Notes under the pieces: generated by a model
What the model was told of the DNA's origin: nothing
Database searches by the model: none
What the model saw: only the letters and a program-made list of their open reading frames with translations
Part shown: positions 51,384 through 63,211 of the stretch, in pieces
Layout of the letters: each line of letters starts with the position of its first letter
How positions within the stretch are numbered: the stretch's first letter is position 1
From: Symsagittifera roscoffensis
Taxonomy: Eukaryota; Xenacoelomorpha; Acoela; Convolutidae
NCBI RefSeq assembly: GCF_963678635.1
Contig: NC_087067.1
Location: 52,942,233 to 53,006,232, forward strand
Direction: 5' to 3'
DNA: 64,000 nucleotides
Made by a program: the position numbers and the translations under genes

Positions 51384-54300
51384 ATGGACTCTAGTAGTGA
51401 CGAGGAGGGGGAGGTGGAGGTTAAGGAGGAGGACCCCGCACAGACATGGCTCAAACTCACCCACGACTGGGTCAGGTGCAGGTGAGAGAAGAGAAAATGA
51501 TAGCAACTGAAACATCAAATTTATAATCATATGAAACAAGATTGTTCAGCTGTAGAGCAATTAGCACAGGATTTTTGTAATTACTTGTTCCCATTACAGT
51601 CATCATTACAAAAAAAATTTAGAAAAAGTATTTTTACAAGCGTTATTTTTAGAGAAAGGAGGTGAATTGATTTTCTTGAAGTATTTAATAAGACATCTAA
51701 GTAACACAGAAAGTTTATGTTCAGTATGCAAAAAACGTAAGTTTGCGGTAGTTAGAAACATTACGAATATAAAAGTTTCGTAGTAAAGATGTCAAGAGTT
51801 TCAATTTCGACTCATCCGAGAATTCAGGACATTTTACCTGTCTACTGTAGGGCGGATGAGCCTGCAAGAATGTCATATTTACTATTAATTAAGCTAACTA
51901 CTATCGGTGACAGCCCCCTAATTAAAGGCTCCAACTAAGCGCACAGCCAAGTAAAACATGATGAATTTTGCCATTGGTAGTGCATTTTTGATATTGGCTA
52001 TTCAATCAAAAGAGAACGGCATGGTCCTGAATTCCAATTGAAAATTCAAGCAGATAAAAATATGGGCCAAAAAACTAAAAAGATGGAACTCATATTCTGT
52101 TGAACCCATTTTCTTGTCTCTGCAAAGTTTCACTTGAGACTTAATATCAGTTTTGTTATTTGAAAATGTCCGCCATTTCGGTAATGATAGTTTTAAGATA
52201 ATTTTGAAAAAAAAAACATACAAATTGCTATACAAAACGGCAAAATATGTCTGGAGAACAAAAACCAACAAAAACACAAATAATCCGATTTATTATTTAA
52301 GAATAGGTTTACAAAAATGATAAAGCAACAGAGCTGATAATTTTTGAATGTTTGCCGCTCCAGATACACAAATTGTCTATGCAATCTTGGTACAGTTATC
52401 GGCGCAGAGAGCCGTCGCGCCTGAAACATACAAACGCAGACCCATAGGAGCGGGTGGTTTTTAATGTAATGATGCTCATTTTATTAACAAAACATTTGGT
52501 GTTCTGCAGAAACGGGTCTGCGAATAAGGGTTTTTTTACGGTGAGAGAAGATTCTAGTTGATTAAATAATTCTCTGTTTTGTTTTTCTTCTCTTAGAGCA
52601 GTTTTCATTTAAAGTTGCTAAACAAGTTCTTCAATTTGAATTGAGGATGATGTTTGAGCGCACTTTATTCTTTCAGCATCAGAAATAGAAGGACATGATT
52701 TTTTTCCAATTCACTGCTTGAAAAAAATGCTGGTCGTCAAACCTATTTAAAATGCTAGTCATTTTCATTAATTCAAAAAACTAATTTAATATTCCAGTTC
52801 AAACTAAAAAATTTGTTACTTGTACGCAAACTCCGCAACATGGTCGCTTCTTTGTATTTTTAGGGCCGCTCTTTTGTTGTGATATTGCGACTAAAACTGA
52901 GCAAATTGAAAAACTTCTCGTTGAACCCAGTGAGTAACACACACCAAAAAGTGCGACTATTCAGTACACAGCTTGGCCTCGTTATGATTTTCAAATAAAA
53001 TAATTTTTTCACGCAAGAAAAAAATGAAATTTTGAGGAAATTATTTCGTGCTTATTGATTTTGGGTTTTAAGACATGCTGAGGACTCTGAGGATAATTTA
53101 CCAGCCAGACCAAAAACAGTGGTGAGCAAAGGAATTAAGAAAAAAAAGAAGAGAAAGAGAAAATTCAAGTCAGGCAAGCATTGATAATCATAAACAAGTA
53201 AAATTGACCAAAGTTGACAGGAAAAACATGCAAATGTTTATAATTAACAGTGATTTCATTAAAAATTGCCTGAAAAGTTTCTTGTAATCATTTTCGTTCA
53301 ACGTTTTTTTTTAGTTTGGTTCCCATAAAATTAACTCAACCAGTTTTCTGTTCGTTCTAGGTGAAAATTCTAGCAAAAAATTGCAACGCCGGACAAAGTT
53401 TTGAGTGTTTTTAATAAACCTTTAAGGCGGACAAAATCAATAGTTTTAGCTCATTTAAAAAAAAACCAGCTATCCCAGTTTAAAATAAGCAATAGCTTTC
53501 CTTCAGATTTTTTAAATTTTTTTATACCACTATAGGGTTATTTTTCATGTTAATGCATGTTAATGCGTAAAAAGAAAAAATTTCCCGCCTCAATGCAATT
53601 TGGTAGAAATTACTTTGCAGCTCAAAGTTTTGAAACAAGTATTATATATCGCGTGTTAAGTATCTCAAAAAACAAAATGACAAATTTTCAGCCCCCACAT
53701 TTCAACAAAGATAGATTGCAGGGATAAATTGTTTCTATTGGTTTTTTTAATTTAATTAATTAAGGACTTTTCAATTACAAAGACTTTTTTCATAAACTTT
53801 AAAAATCCTATATAAATTTCTACATAAAAAATGTAATTTTTATTTCAGGAAAAATTTGATTCTTTGTGTAGCAATTTGTATGGGATTTTAAAAATTTACC
53901 AAAAAAAGTCTTTGCAATTAAAAAGTCTTTAATCAATTTAATCAAAAAAACAATAGAAATTATTTATCCCTGCAATCTATCTTTGTTTAAATGTGGGGCT
54001 GGAAATACTCCCTCACTTTATTCGAAAATAGGTTTATTAAGTAGAAAAGTCGACCGAGCTGATACATTTTGAAGGTTGGCCGCTCCAGATACTAGAAGTG
54101 CCTATTAGATAATTGTACATTGTTTGGCACCGAGAGCCGTCGCACCTAAATCACCAAACGCCATAGCAATGGCTTTTTGATATAATAAGCACTTTTTAGC
54201 ATGAATTTCAGTATTGCAAGGAAACGGGTCTGAGTGTAGGAGCTTGTTACAGTTATAGGAGATTCTAGTTAAATGAAAGTTTCGAGGCTTTTTGTTTTAC

Positions 54301-57300
54301 TGTCCCTAGATCAGCATAAAACTAAAATTTGTTATAAGACTTCTATAAATTAGGCTCGCGATGATGTTTGAATGCACAATAATATTTCAGGATAAAAGGT
54401 AAAACTATACAATGTTTTAATACATTTCCATTGATTTGAAAAAAGTGCTAGTCGTAAAATCTATTGAAAATGCACAGAACCTAATAAAAAATGCTATTTA
54501 TTCAATTTATTCAATTCCATAACGGTAAAAATCATTTCTTAGAATTTGTTACTTGTTAAGCGAATTCCGCAGTAAGGCCGCTCCCTCGAATCCTTCTTTG
54601 GTATTGTAATTGTTTTGATCGTGCCAACAAAAACTGAACATATTTGAAAGCTTGTCTCTGAATTCCAGTGACCTAGACACAGCAATCCAGTGCACAGTTT
54701 GGCCTCGTAATGGTTCTCAGACAATTTTCTCTCCTCGAAGTGGAATAACAAAAGTCAAGTTATAACTGTGAAAATGTTAGTGTTTTGCTTGTAGACATGC
54801 TGAGAAAGTGAGGATTCAGCGGGTGATCTACCAGCCAGGACACAAGATAGTGGTGAGCAAGGGGGGCAAGAAGAAGAAAAAGAAGAAGGGGAAGACAAAG
54901 CCAAAGCCAGGCAAGCACCGAAAAATCATAAACAAGCGAAAATTTCTTTCACCTTTTTTTCGACTTGATGCGCCCATATTTGACTCATTCATCCATCATC
55001 ATTTTCTGGGATCAAACTCTAACGAAAAAAAATTGTCGTACGCGTACGTATCACTTTAATGGCTTGAGCGAAAAACAGAACAGGACAAAACTTCAACCGT
55101 TTTTGGCAGGGGCGGATCTAGGTTTTTCTCGAGGGGGGGGGGGCAGATTTTAAAAGAATTTTCGAAAATTATGACGACCTTTTTTTGTTTTTTAGGTCGA
55201 ACAAATTGATTTTCCGAGCTCTCCTAAAGCACAAAAATGACTCTGTTCTGGCCAAATTTTCTGCGCCGTAAGCAAATTTTTGATAAAACAGGTCAAAAAA
55301 GCCGTTTTTGACAAAAAAAATCGCGTTCTTTAACGCGCGCTCCCTCTCAAAAATTAGTATATATTGGCACCGAAGGCGCCTTTAGAAAAATTTTAGGGTC
55401 GGTGGGCCAAAAATGGATTTCTTAAAAAGTACCAAAGGGGGGACCCTTTGGGTCGGCAGGTGGTCGAATCCCTGAAGGAAAGGAGCGTCCCCCCCCCCCC
55501 CCCCCCCCCCCAATCCGCCCCTGGTTTTTGGGATATCCATTAGTTTTTAAAACTTTTTTTTGAATGTTTTTTTTTGAGAATTCAGTTGTTTGAAAGTGTT
55601 TCTACTTTTAGGCGATCTGACGCGGTGGTGTGTTCCGACTGGAGTGTACCACGCATACCTGCCGGAGGAGTGTGTGAATGAGTTGTACGAGGGCAGCTCC
55701 CACGACCACCTCTCTCTGCCCCCCTCCTCAGTCACGTGGTCACTCTCCGACAAGACACAGGGACTCATGTTCTTCCTCACACAACTACTGCCCACACACA
55801 AAAATGTAACTCACACAACCAAACAACACTCGGGGCAGGGGGGGGGGGAGGCTGTAAAATGAAGATTCCTTTTAGGATTAATAACAAGTGCATCATGTCT
55901 ACAATATAGAAAGACCTTTGCAAACACTTCTGTCCCATTGAGGGTCGAGGGAGATCTGGAAAAAAGCCAATGTTTTTTAACCATCTACTTCATGTTGGCC
56001 GCTTGTTGATAACGGTTCGACGGTTCTTTCAGATTATTCGTTGGACATAGTTTGACCCAGTCACGCGCCACTGAGACGCGACTTAACCCAAAAGATAATC
56101 GTTCTTTTTTTTTTCTTTTTTTCACGTTGTGATTTAGGACCTGTTCGGCTTGACCAAATCCTCCTTCTATCTGGCATTTGCTCCTGGCAAAAAAAGACTC
56201 ACCAAATTCAACACCTCCCAATACCAAATATTCAAAGGTCAGTAGAAACAAAAATTTCAAAAAGATACAACCATTCATGATGGATCTTTTTGAATTGCAG
56301 AAAAGTGCTCAAATTTCATAGCTTTTTCGTGTTTGGATTCTTTTCTGGGTTCAAAGAGCGGCTATTCTCATGTAGAGGGAACAACTGAGTTCCAACTGAT
56401 GAAAAGAAAAAGAATCAGAGTCAGTAGAAGTTCCTATTTGCTGAATGGTTTTTGTAGTGAGCCGAGATCAAATTTAGCAGAAAAAGAAATAAAGCACGCA
56501 CAGTGTGAGCAGATATAACAAATTTGGTGTTTTGTTTTTCGAATTTCTTAAATTGATATCGGATTTTTCCGATAAATTTTTGATCTGGCAATGTTTGAAA
56601 ATTCATTTATCTGCAATCTGCCAATTTTGTAATGCGTCAGTACTAATTTTTATGGCCTGGGTTTTTTTTGCTTTCTTTGGGTTTCTGATTGGTTTAAAAT
56701 GGATGAAAATAACTTTCCAACATTCATTCCCTCCATCACGAGGTAAGCCACCGGTTCGAAGTTCTACATGATGGGGTCTTCTCATGATCGAGGCACCAAA
56801 TTATGGAAAACTTTTAACCAATCCGAATCGTTAGACATTCCTATTGGCTTAATGACTTGTACACGAAACCGAAGTCCTTATTAACAGAAAAGAAATTATA
56901 GCAGCTGTAGTTTCCAATTTTTCCAATGTTTTTTTTGCAAGATTTGAAAAATCAAGTATCTGCCTACTTTTTTTATCGGCTTACACGAATTTAATTTTTC
57001 TGGATTTTTCTAATTCTTTCGCAATTTTTTTTCAGGTTTTTGAATACTCAATTCTGATTGGCTGGCAATAGCTGAAAAAAAAATCCAACATTCGGTCTCT
57101 TCATGGAAGTCTGCATGATCAGAGGTAAGTCTGTATGATCAGACTATAGCCTTTACACCTCAAAATCTTCATTTTCTGAGGTGTGAAAAGCTACTATGAT
57201 CATGTTCGGTGGCGCCCTCCATGATGGAGGGACTGAATGCTGGAAATTTATTGTCAGTTATTTCAGCAAATCAGAATTAATTTTAAATTTCAGAATTAAA

Positions 57301-60300
57301 AGTATCAGAATTAAATTTCAGGCTATTAAATCAATACTTACCGATTATCAGCAAATTGTAGATACGATACATGGATTTTCAATCATTGTCAGATCAATGA
57401 AACTTTAGAAAAAACTACAATTTTTCACAAATACACACACTGTTTATTTAATTTATTGAATCTGCACGCACTGTGCATGCTTTATTGCATTGTTCGGTCC
57501 CTTCATCATGAGAATGATCCCCATCATGGTCCCTGTTTTGTTTGGTCTTCATCAATTCAAAAACACGAAATCACAAATTAATTGGTGGCCAGTCAATAAG
57601 CAGAATGGTCTAAGAGCAGAATGGGCCCAAGGGCAGAAAAACAGAAAAACTTTAATTTTTATAAGCTAATCGGTAAATTAAGCATACAAAGCGACATTTT
57701 TACCAAAGAAACTTAATTTAATCGAGATTTGTAATTTTTATAAGCTAATCGGTAAATTAAGCATAAAAAGCGACATTTTTACCCAAGAAACTTAATTTAA
57801 TCGAGATTTGTGTTCAAATTCATTATAAATTTGGATAAAGTTATTCAATTCATGCATAATTTTTTTCATTTTCTTGGTATTATTGAGGATTCTGATAATT
57901 GTTTTATCAATTAGCCCGTATAAATCAATAAAAAATTAGCAGTTTTCTGTTTTTCTGCTCTTGAACCCACTCTGCACTTGGAGGATTCTGCTTATTGCCC
58001 CGCTTCCAAATTGATCTACCCGCATCCAGTTTCAAGCGATTATATTACGATTTTAGTACCAGTCTTACTAAAATTGAGGAAAAATCGATTTTAATCAATT
58101 AATAATCTATTATAATCTCTCTTTTTAAACTTAAATTATAATTACTTATAATTCATTACTTAATAATAATTAATTATGATTATTATCCTTTTTTTTGTCC
58201 ATTTTGTCTTCGAAGTTGCATGTAAATTGCTTATGTTTTATGCTTTTTGTAGACGTTGGTTTCTATGAAAATCATGAAAATTTTTTAAAAAGTTTTCCAG
58301 TTAATTCAATTTATAAGTTTTTTTTTCATTTCTTCCTCATTAGAGTTGTTTTGTGATGCATATTTTAAGCTTTTTTAAACACCAAAACATCAGCAATTTA
58401 CTTTAGTTTCCGATTTATTCATAATAATTTGGAATATGAAAGGATCTCCATGAAACTTTTGTTTCGTGCTAAAACTTTGTGTTCAGATGAACCAAAGTGT
58501 TCAAGAGGTCTCTCTCTTAGAGATTTTCTTATCGACACAAAAATTATAACCCATAAGAAATAATTCGAATATAGTTTTTAATTGACAAAATTTCGGCAAA
58601 ATAAGAGATTATAATCGATTATAATTGATTATAATTGATCTTAAGGGTTTTTTTTGTAAGAACTATAATCAATTATAACCGATTGTAAGAGACTATAATC
58701 TCTTGAAAAAAATCACGATTATAATCAATTATAAATCCTTTAAACACCTAATTTTGGTAATTATAATCAACTATAATTGTCAAAAAATCATCATAATAAT
58801 CCGTTATAATCGATTACTTACGCCTAAACTTGGATGCGGGTATTATGAAACAGCGACACGCGTGCTTCTGGTACGTAGCAATTAGTAGACAACCGCGTAT
58901 TCATACTCCGCACTAATAAGACAAATACTATAGTAACCAATCAGAAACTAGATAATGGCAAACTTACGAAACTATTATATTTTTTTCTCAAGTTTCCTTT
59001 CTTTTCTCAATTATGATTGGTTAATATCGTATTTGTCTAATTACTGACGAGTATTAATACGCGATTGTCTACTTACATACCGCACTCCGTCACGCGTGAA
59101 CTAATTGCGTATTCAATGTAAATACATAAGAACTAAAACAATAAAAGATGGGTTTTTGGCAAAGGAAGACCAGAGTATGTCTGTGTGCGTGTGTGTATGT
59201 GTATGTGTGTGTGCAGAATTGGCGTCTAAGCACGACGATGCAGCCCCCATGTTGTTCCTGGAAATGCGGTGGGTGATGGTGGTGCCCTTCTACTTTGTGC
59301 TCACCCTCTCCATGGTGCACGACCAGACACAGGCCAAGACATCCTCCTCCTCCAAGGGTGCCAAGGGCAGCAAAGGTGGCAGCGCCAAAAAGGTACAAAT
59401 CAATCAACTACCCAATGTATGAGAGACATGTCATGATATTCTCTAGCCTCGTCTCATTTTTCCTTATTTAGTTTCCTAAAATGAACACGAAGGCTGACCC
59501 GTCTGCTTAAACTTACACTACACGTAAACTCCAGTATAAAACCAACCCCATATTTTAAAAACTTTCTCTCTCTGACTTACCCATCAAACGAAACCAAGTT
59601 AGTATCTGGTGTCACGTCTTTGGTTGAAGATTTTTAAATTCCAAATGCTTCATTTTTAAAGACTTAATTTACAAGATTTTTAACTACAGATTACTTCCCG
59701 GAACCAAAGCACTATTAACTTCCTCTAGCTTTCAAACTATTTATCTGCGAACACCACAAATCTGACTATTTGCAACGCCCTCACAGTTAATGAAACCAAT
59801 AACAATCGACCTCCTAACCAATTACTCACTCCAACTCATCAAGGAACCAATAACTTTGGTTCTGAGTTCGAATTTTCAGCCAATTAGAATAGAGCGTTTT
59901 ACATGAACTTGATCCGCAAAATCTTCCGCTCTCGCAAAAAATATTTGCCACCATGACCAGCCAAGGCCAATAAAAACTTTTCAAAGCTACCGCAACACCT
60001 ATTCAAAAACAATTGCGAAGGCTGCAGCATTATGCACCTTTGAAAAAAGAGGGTCTTCGCATCGAACTAATTTCAGTGCGTTTCTTAAAATTCAATAAGT
60101 AGTAATTATGTTGTATAGTCTTATGGAAAACTGATTTCTATTTAGTCATGTGGACGTAAAACTTTGTGCTGTTGATTTTCAACAATCTTAAGCATATAAG
60201 CTGCAAACAACCAAAGCATATCCAAACTATTTATGAGAATTGGATGTCGATTCGCTCACCTGTATTTTTCGATTAGCTCACCAATTTAGAAGTTATATAA

Positions 60301-63211
60301 ACATCGAGCAACGCTTTTGTTTTATTCCAATAAATCTGAAGTTAAATTAGGTAAAAGTGGTTGGCAGAGCTGCGAAAGAAAGGTTTATTTTTTGATATTT
60401 TGACACTCGCAGCCAGGATCTCCCTTCTTATAAAATGAGAGGTGTCTTTATAAACAACTTAGTATTTGTGAGGATATTGTTTATTTCTTGTGTTCTAGTC
60501 CAAAGCGAAGGAAATCGACTACAGCGGAGTGTTCGATCAGATAGTGAAGAAACTGTGCAGGACCATGAAGCTAGTCCACAAGTACCATCCACAGACACCG
60601 GAACAGTCCTCTGTCCAGGAGGGCAGTCACAGAGAGGGGGGCGAGGAAGGGGCAGGTGGAGGGGGAGGGGGAGGGGGAGGGGAAGGGGTTAGTGTGAATA
60701 AGAAGGTGAGGAGTTGTATGTTCAGTCAGCCGAAGAAGAAGAAGAAGCAGAAGAAGAAAGGGGGATCGGGGGAGGAGGATGTCCTCACTCTCCCCTATGG
60801 ACTGAGCATGGTGGAGATGACTGTAGTTCAGCCCCTCAAAACAGGCTAGTGCAGAACAAACTAGAAAAAACTGCCTCTATCTCTCTTTTTTTTAATTGCT
60901 TCATAATATACAGTTGGACTTATTATTTTTGTTCCGACTAGTATCAAAATGGGGAGGAACTTCGTATTGGGGTGTTTTAGTTTTTTTTTCAACTTTTTGT
61001 TTTCCACTCAAAATCAGGTACCACAAATAATCATCGGATGGGGGTTGAGAAATATCATACTAAAGCCCTTTCAGTCAGGATTCGAACGACATTTAAAAAT
61101 TTCAAAAAAAATTTTCACAGTGTCGAGAAAAACCGGTTTAAAATTTTTGATTTTTCGTCTTAATTCGAGCGAATAAAGCAAGCGAGCAGGCTTACAACAG
61201 CTTAATTAGGAGAAATTTAACATTTAAGTCCTAAAAACTTAACTTTAAGCAAGTAAAACTAATTTTTGGAGTTTTGTAGCTCCATTTTAAGAACCAATAA
61301 CTTCACAAATTAGAAAATTTTATGCAAAAAGAAACTTGAAGAAAAAATTTTGAAATGGTTTTTCCCAGCGTCGAGAAAACCGGTTTTGATTTTTCGTCCT
61401 AATTCGAGCGAATAAAGAAAGCAAACAGGTTTACAACAGCTGAATTATTTGATTTAAAAAGCTTTTTCTTGTGCTACTTGCTCAGTAACCGGCTATCTTT
61501 GTTGCATTTTGTACTTACGTTGTCAGCCTTTACAAGAAATAGTGAATTGAGCAAAAAAAATTAAAATGAAAGAAAATTTTTTTTTTCATCAAAATGATCT
61601 TTTTTATACAAATGAGTGTGTTGGGACATTCTGTTCTGCTTTGACAGCAACTGGTAGTTTTTTCCAATTTTGATTTTTTGTAGCAAAATAACAAGGCGAA
61701 AGGTACAAACTTTTAATTTAAACCTTCAGGCACACAATTCCAGTGCAAGCTCGATTGCGTTGTTAGGACCAGAGACAATAATGTTAGTACCGGCAAAAGT
61801 GGAAAACCCCAAAATTCCTAAACATTTGAGTTTATAGATTATTGCTATTACCTGTAGAACTATGAATGTCAAATATGCCTAAAATATAGTTTTGCATCAG
61901 ACTTTTCCCCCCACGCGGAAGAAACGTCACTGATTTGATTTAAAAAGCTTTTTCTTGTGCTACTTGCTCAGTAAACGGCTATCTTTGTTGCATTTTGTAC
62001 TTACTTTGTCAGCCTTTGCAAAAAAAATAATGAATTGAGCAAAAAAAATTAAAATGAAAGAAGTTTTTTTTTCATCAAAATGATCTTTTTTTATACAAAT
62101 GAGTGTGTTGGAACATTCTTTTCTGCTTGAGCAGCAACTGGTAGTCTTTGTCCAATTTTGATTTTTTGTAGCAAAATAACAAGGCGAAAGATGCAAACTT
62201 TTGTTTTAAACCTTCAGGCACACAATTCCAGTGCAAGCTCGATTGCGTTGTTAGGACCAGAGACAAAAGTGGAAAACCCCAAAACTCCTAAACATTTGAG
62301 TTTATAGAGTATTGCTATTACCTGTATAACTATGAATGTCAAATATGCCTAAAAATAGTTTTACTTCAGACTTTTTTTATCACCCCATGCAGAAAAACTG
62401 TTTTGAAAAAAAAAAAACTTTATCTTTTAGTTTTTTTTATAGATTATGATCGGAACATTCTGTGCTACTTGCACAGTAACCGGCTATCCTTGTTATGTTA
62501 TGAAATTATTTTTTAATATGAAATTGTTAATTTTGGACTCATTTAATTGATAGCGGTTTATTGGATACCTGGTTGTTGGTTGAAATAACGGTTTAGCCTG
62601 CATTGACCTAACATTTTGCTAATGAATGGGGACAGGGCACGTTTTCAAAAACTGTCAATTTTTTTCGAGAAAGTTTTAACTCGAAGGAAATGATTCTCGG
62701 TTTCTGCAAAATTCATTCATCATTTCTCTGCTGCGCTTAATTCAATGTCTTTTTAGAAAAAGTATCACAAATTGTCTTTTTTGACAACTTTTTGACTGTT
62801 TTTCAGTTAAGTCGAGTAAGTTTCCGATTGCCACTGGAACAATTTGATCTTACATAATTTGGTAATTATGAAAAATATTTGACTGTAGGCAACGTGCAAG
62901 TGACTCAGAGACCCTTCTCTGGCAAACAAGCACAGCCACTGAGACACACTTCGGATGGTCAGCCGGTGGAGGACTACTGGAGGGCCATGAGAGAACTGCA
63001 GGGCAGTGACAGTCTGTCAATCATGTCAGCTGCAGACAGAGAGAGCAGGAGACAACTACAGGAAGAAGAAGAAGACTACGACGAAGACGACGAAGATGAT
63101 GATAAAAAGGAAGAAGGAAAAAAGAATGAGCCACTTCCTATGGATCAGGACAGAATCGGAAAAGAAATTGTTCCTGTGAAACAAAGTGATCAAATCAAAT
63201 TAGAGGAGTGA
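51384..63211 (+). CDS. Lys-rich protein of unknown function, seven coding exons, duplicated exon 2, two GC-AG introns
   Basis: Exons are 51,384-51,481, 54,795-54,910 (or its duplicate 53,073-53,173), 55,612-55,805, 56,138-56,237, 59,217-59,392, 60,499-60,844 and 62,889-63,211. The ATG follows an in-frame TAG. All phases match; the CDS is 1,353 nt, 450 residues (445 with the alternative exon). Exon 2 ends with a Lys-run. Exons 3-5 look globular (WCVPTGVYHAYLP; GLTKSSFYLAFAPGKK; LFLEMRWVMVVPFYFVLTL, a hydrophobic stretch that may be a buried helix). Exon 6 has a poly-Gly tract and a second Lys-run; exon 7 ends in an acidic tail. Introns 2 and 6 use GC donors (CCAG|GCAAGC, ACAG|GCTAGT). If the second is not used, exon 6 ends at a TAG (60,847-60,849). 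The family is not recognised. It is head to head with the minus-strand Lys-rich gene. Confidence 0.7.
53073..53173 (+). other. Alternative (duplicate) exon 2 of the seven-exon gene
   Basis: A 101-nt sequence between TTTTAAG and TCAG|GCAAGC, open in the correct frame, similar to exon 2 at 54,795-54,910 (116 nt) with a net in-frame loss of 15 nt. It keeps the acceptor, the unusual GC donor and the Lys-run. Both lengths leave remainder 2 on division by 3, so including both puts a TGA in frame, and skipping both also leads to a stop in exon 3. That is the arrangement expected of mutually exclusive exons. Surrounding intron sequence is duplicated as well (about 52.3-53.3 kb against 54.0-55.0 kb). 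Confidence 0.55.
53689..54001. mobile_element. Foldback MITE (CAGCCCC-ACATTT ends)
   Basis: Two arms of about 125 bp are near-perfect inverted copies (CAGCCCCCACATTT..., ...AAATGTGGGGCTG, both with ACAAAGATAGATTGCAGGGATAAAT) around a short AT-rich centre. It is non-coding and lies between the two copies of exon 2. Confidence 0.8.
55107..55523. mobile_element. MITE family M2, copy 2 (CAGGGGCGGAT ends)
   Basis: 417 bp from CAGGGGCGGATC to ATCCGCCCCTG with a perfect 8-bp target duplication GTTTTTGG (55,099-55,106 and 55,524-55,531). It has an unusual run of about 22 C near its right end. It is inserted in intron 2 of the seven-exon gene, about 90 bp before exon 3. Confidence 0.92.
56680..57280. 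repeat. Three copies of a CCAACATTC...CATCATG repeat, two direct and one inverted
   Basis: A roughly 60-bp segment (TTCTGATTGG...TCCAACATTC...CTCCATCA) occurs at about 56,685-56,745 and 57,050-57,108, and inverted at about 57,215-57,275. The last two form a hairpin. This is probably the remains of small foldback transposons in intron 4 of the seven-exon gene. Confidence 0.5.
57594..57997. mobile_element. MITE with about 55-bp inverted ends (CAATAAGCAGAAT)
   Basis: The left end CAATAAGCAGAATGG...GAGCAGAATGGG...GGGCAGAAAAACAGAAAA is matched by the inverted right end (57,943-57,997). Inside, an 81-bp unit is tandemly duplicated at about 57,650-57,811. The exact target duplication is not clear. 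Confidence 0.75.
58019..58840. mobile_element. MITE (CCCGCATCC ends) with TA target duplication and TTATAATC repeats
   Basis: The left end CCCGCATCCAGTTTCAAGCG and inverted right end CCCGCATCCAAGTTTAGGCG are flanked on both sides by TA, as in Tc1/mariner-type insertions. The right-hand 250 bp consists largely of GATTATAATC-like palindromes, as at 8,690-8,950. It has no transposase frame. Confidence 0.65.
58857..59098. mobile_element. Foldback MITE (CACGCGTG ends)
   Basis: Inverted arms of about 60 bp (GTAGACAACCGCGTATTCATACTC... against GTAGACAATCGCGTATTAATACTC..., both reaching AACCAATCA). The outer flanks also match weakly out to CACGCGTG on each side. If the ends are instead at GTAGAC, the flanks read TTA on both sides, as for Harbinger-type insertions. 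Confidence 0.7.
59176..59214. repeat. (TG)n tract at a splice acceptor
   Basis: About 39 bases of TG-rich repeat run directly into the CAG acceptor of exon 5 (59,217) of the seven-exon gene, in place of a pyrimidine tract. TG-repeat length can affect 3' splice-site use, so inclusion of exon 5 may vary between alleles (inference). Confidence 0.75.
60934..62500 (+). repeat. Near full-length dispersed repeat S with an internal 486-bp duplication
   Basis: Starts GTTCCGACTAGTATCAAAATG and ends GGAACATTCTGTGCTACTTGCACAGTAACCGGCTATC. The segment starting GATTTAAAAAGCTTTTTC at 61,451 is repeated at 61,937 (period 486 bp, highly similar). It makes up most of intron 6 of the seven-exon gene. Confidence 0.7.

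Noticed and set aside
60699-60710. Canonical-looking donor AAG|GTGAGG inside exon 6
   Set aside because: It is phase 0 and cannot join the phase 1 acceptor at 62,889; the downstream 46 codons also look coding.
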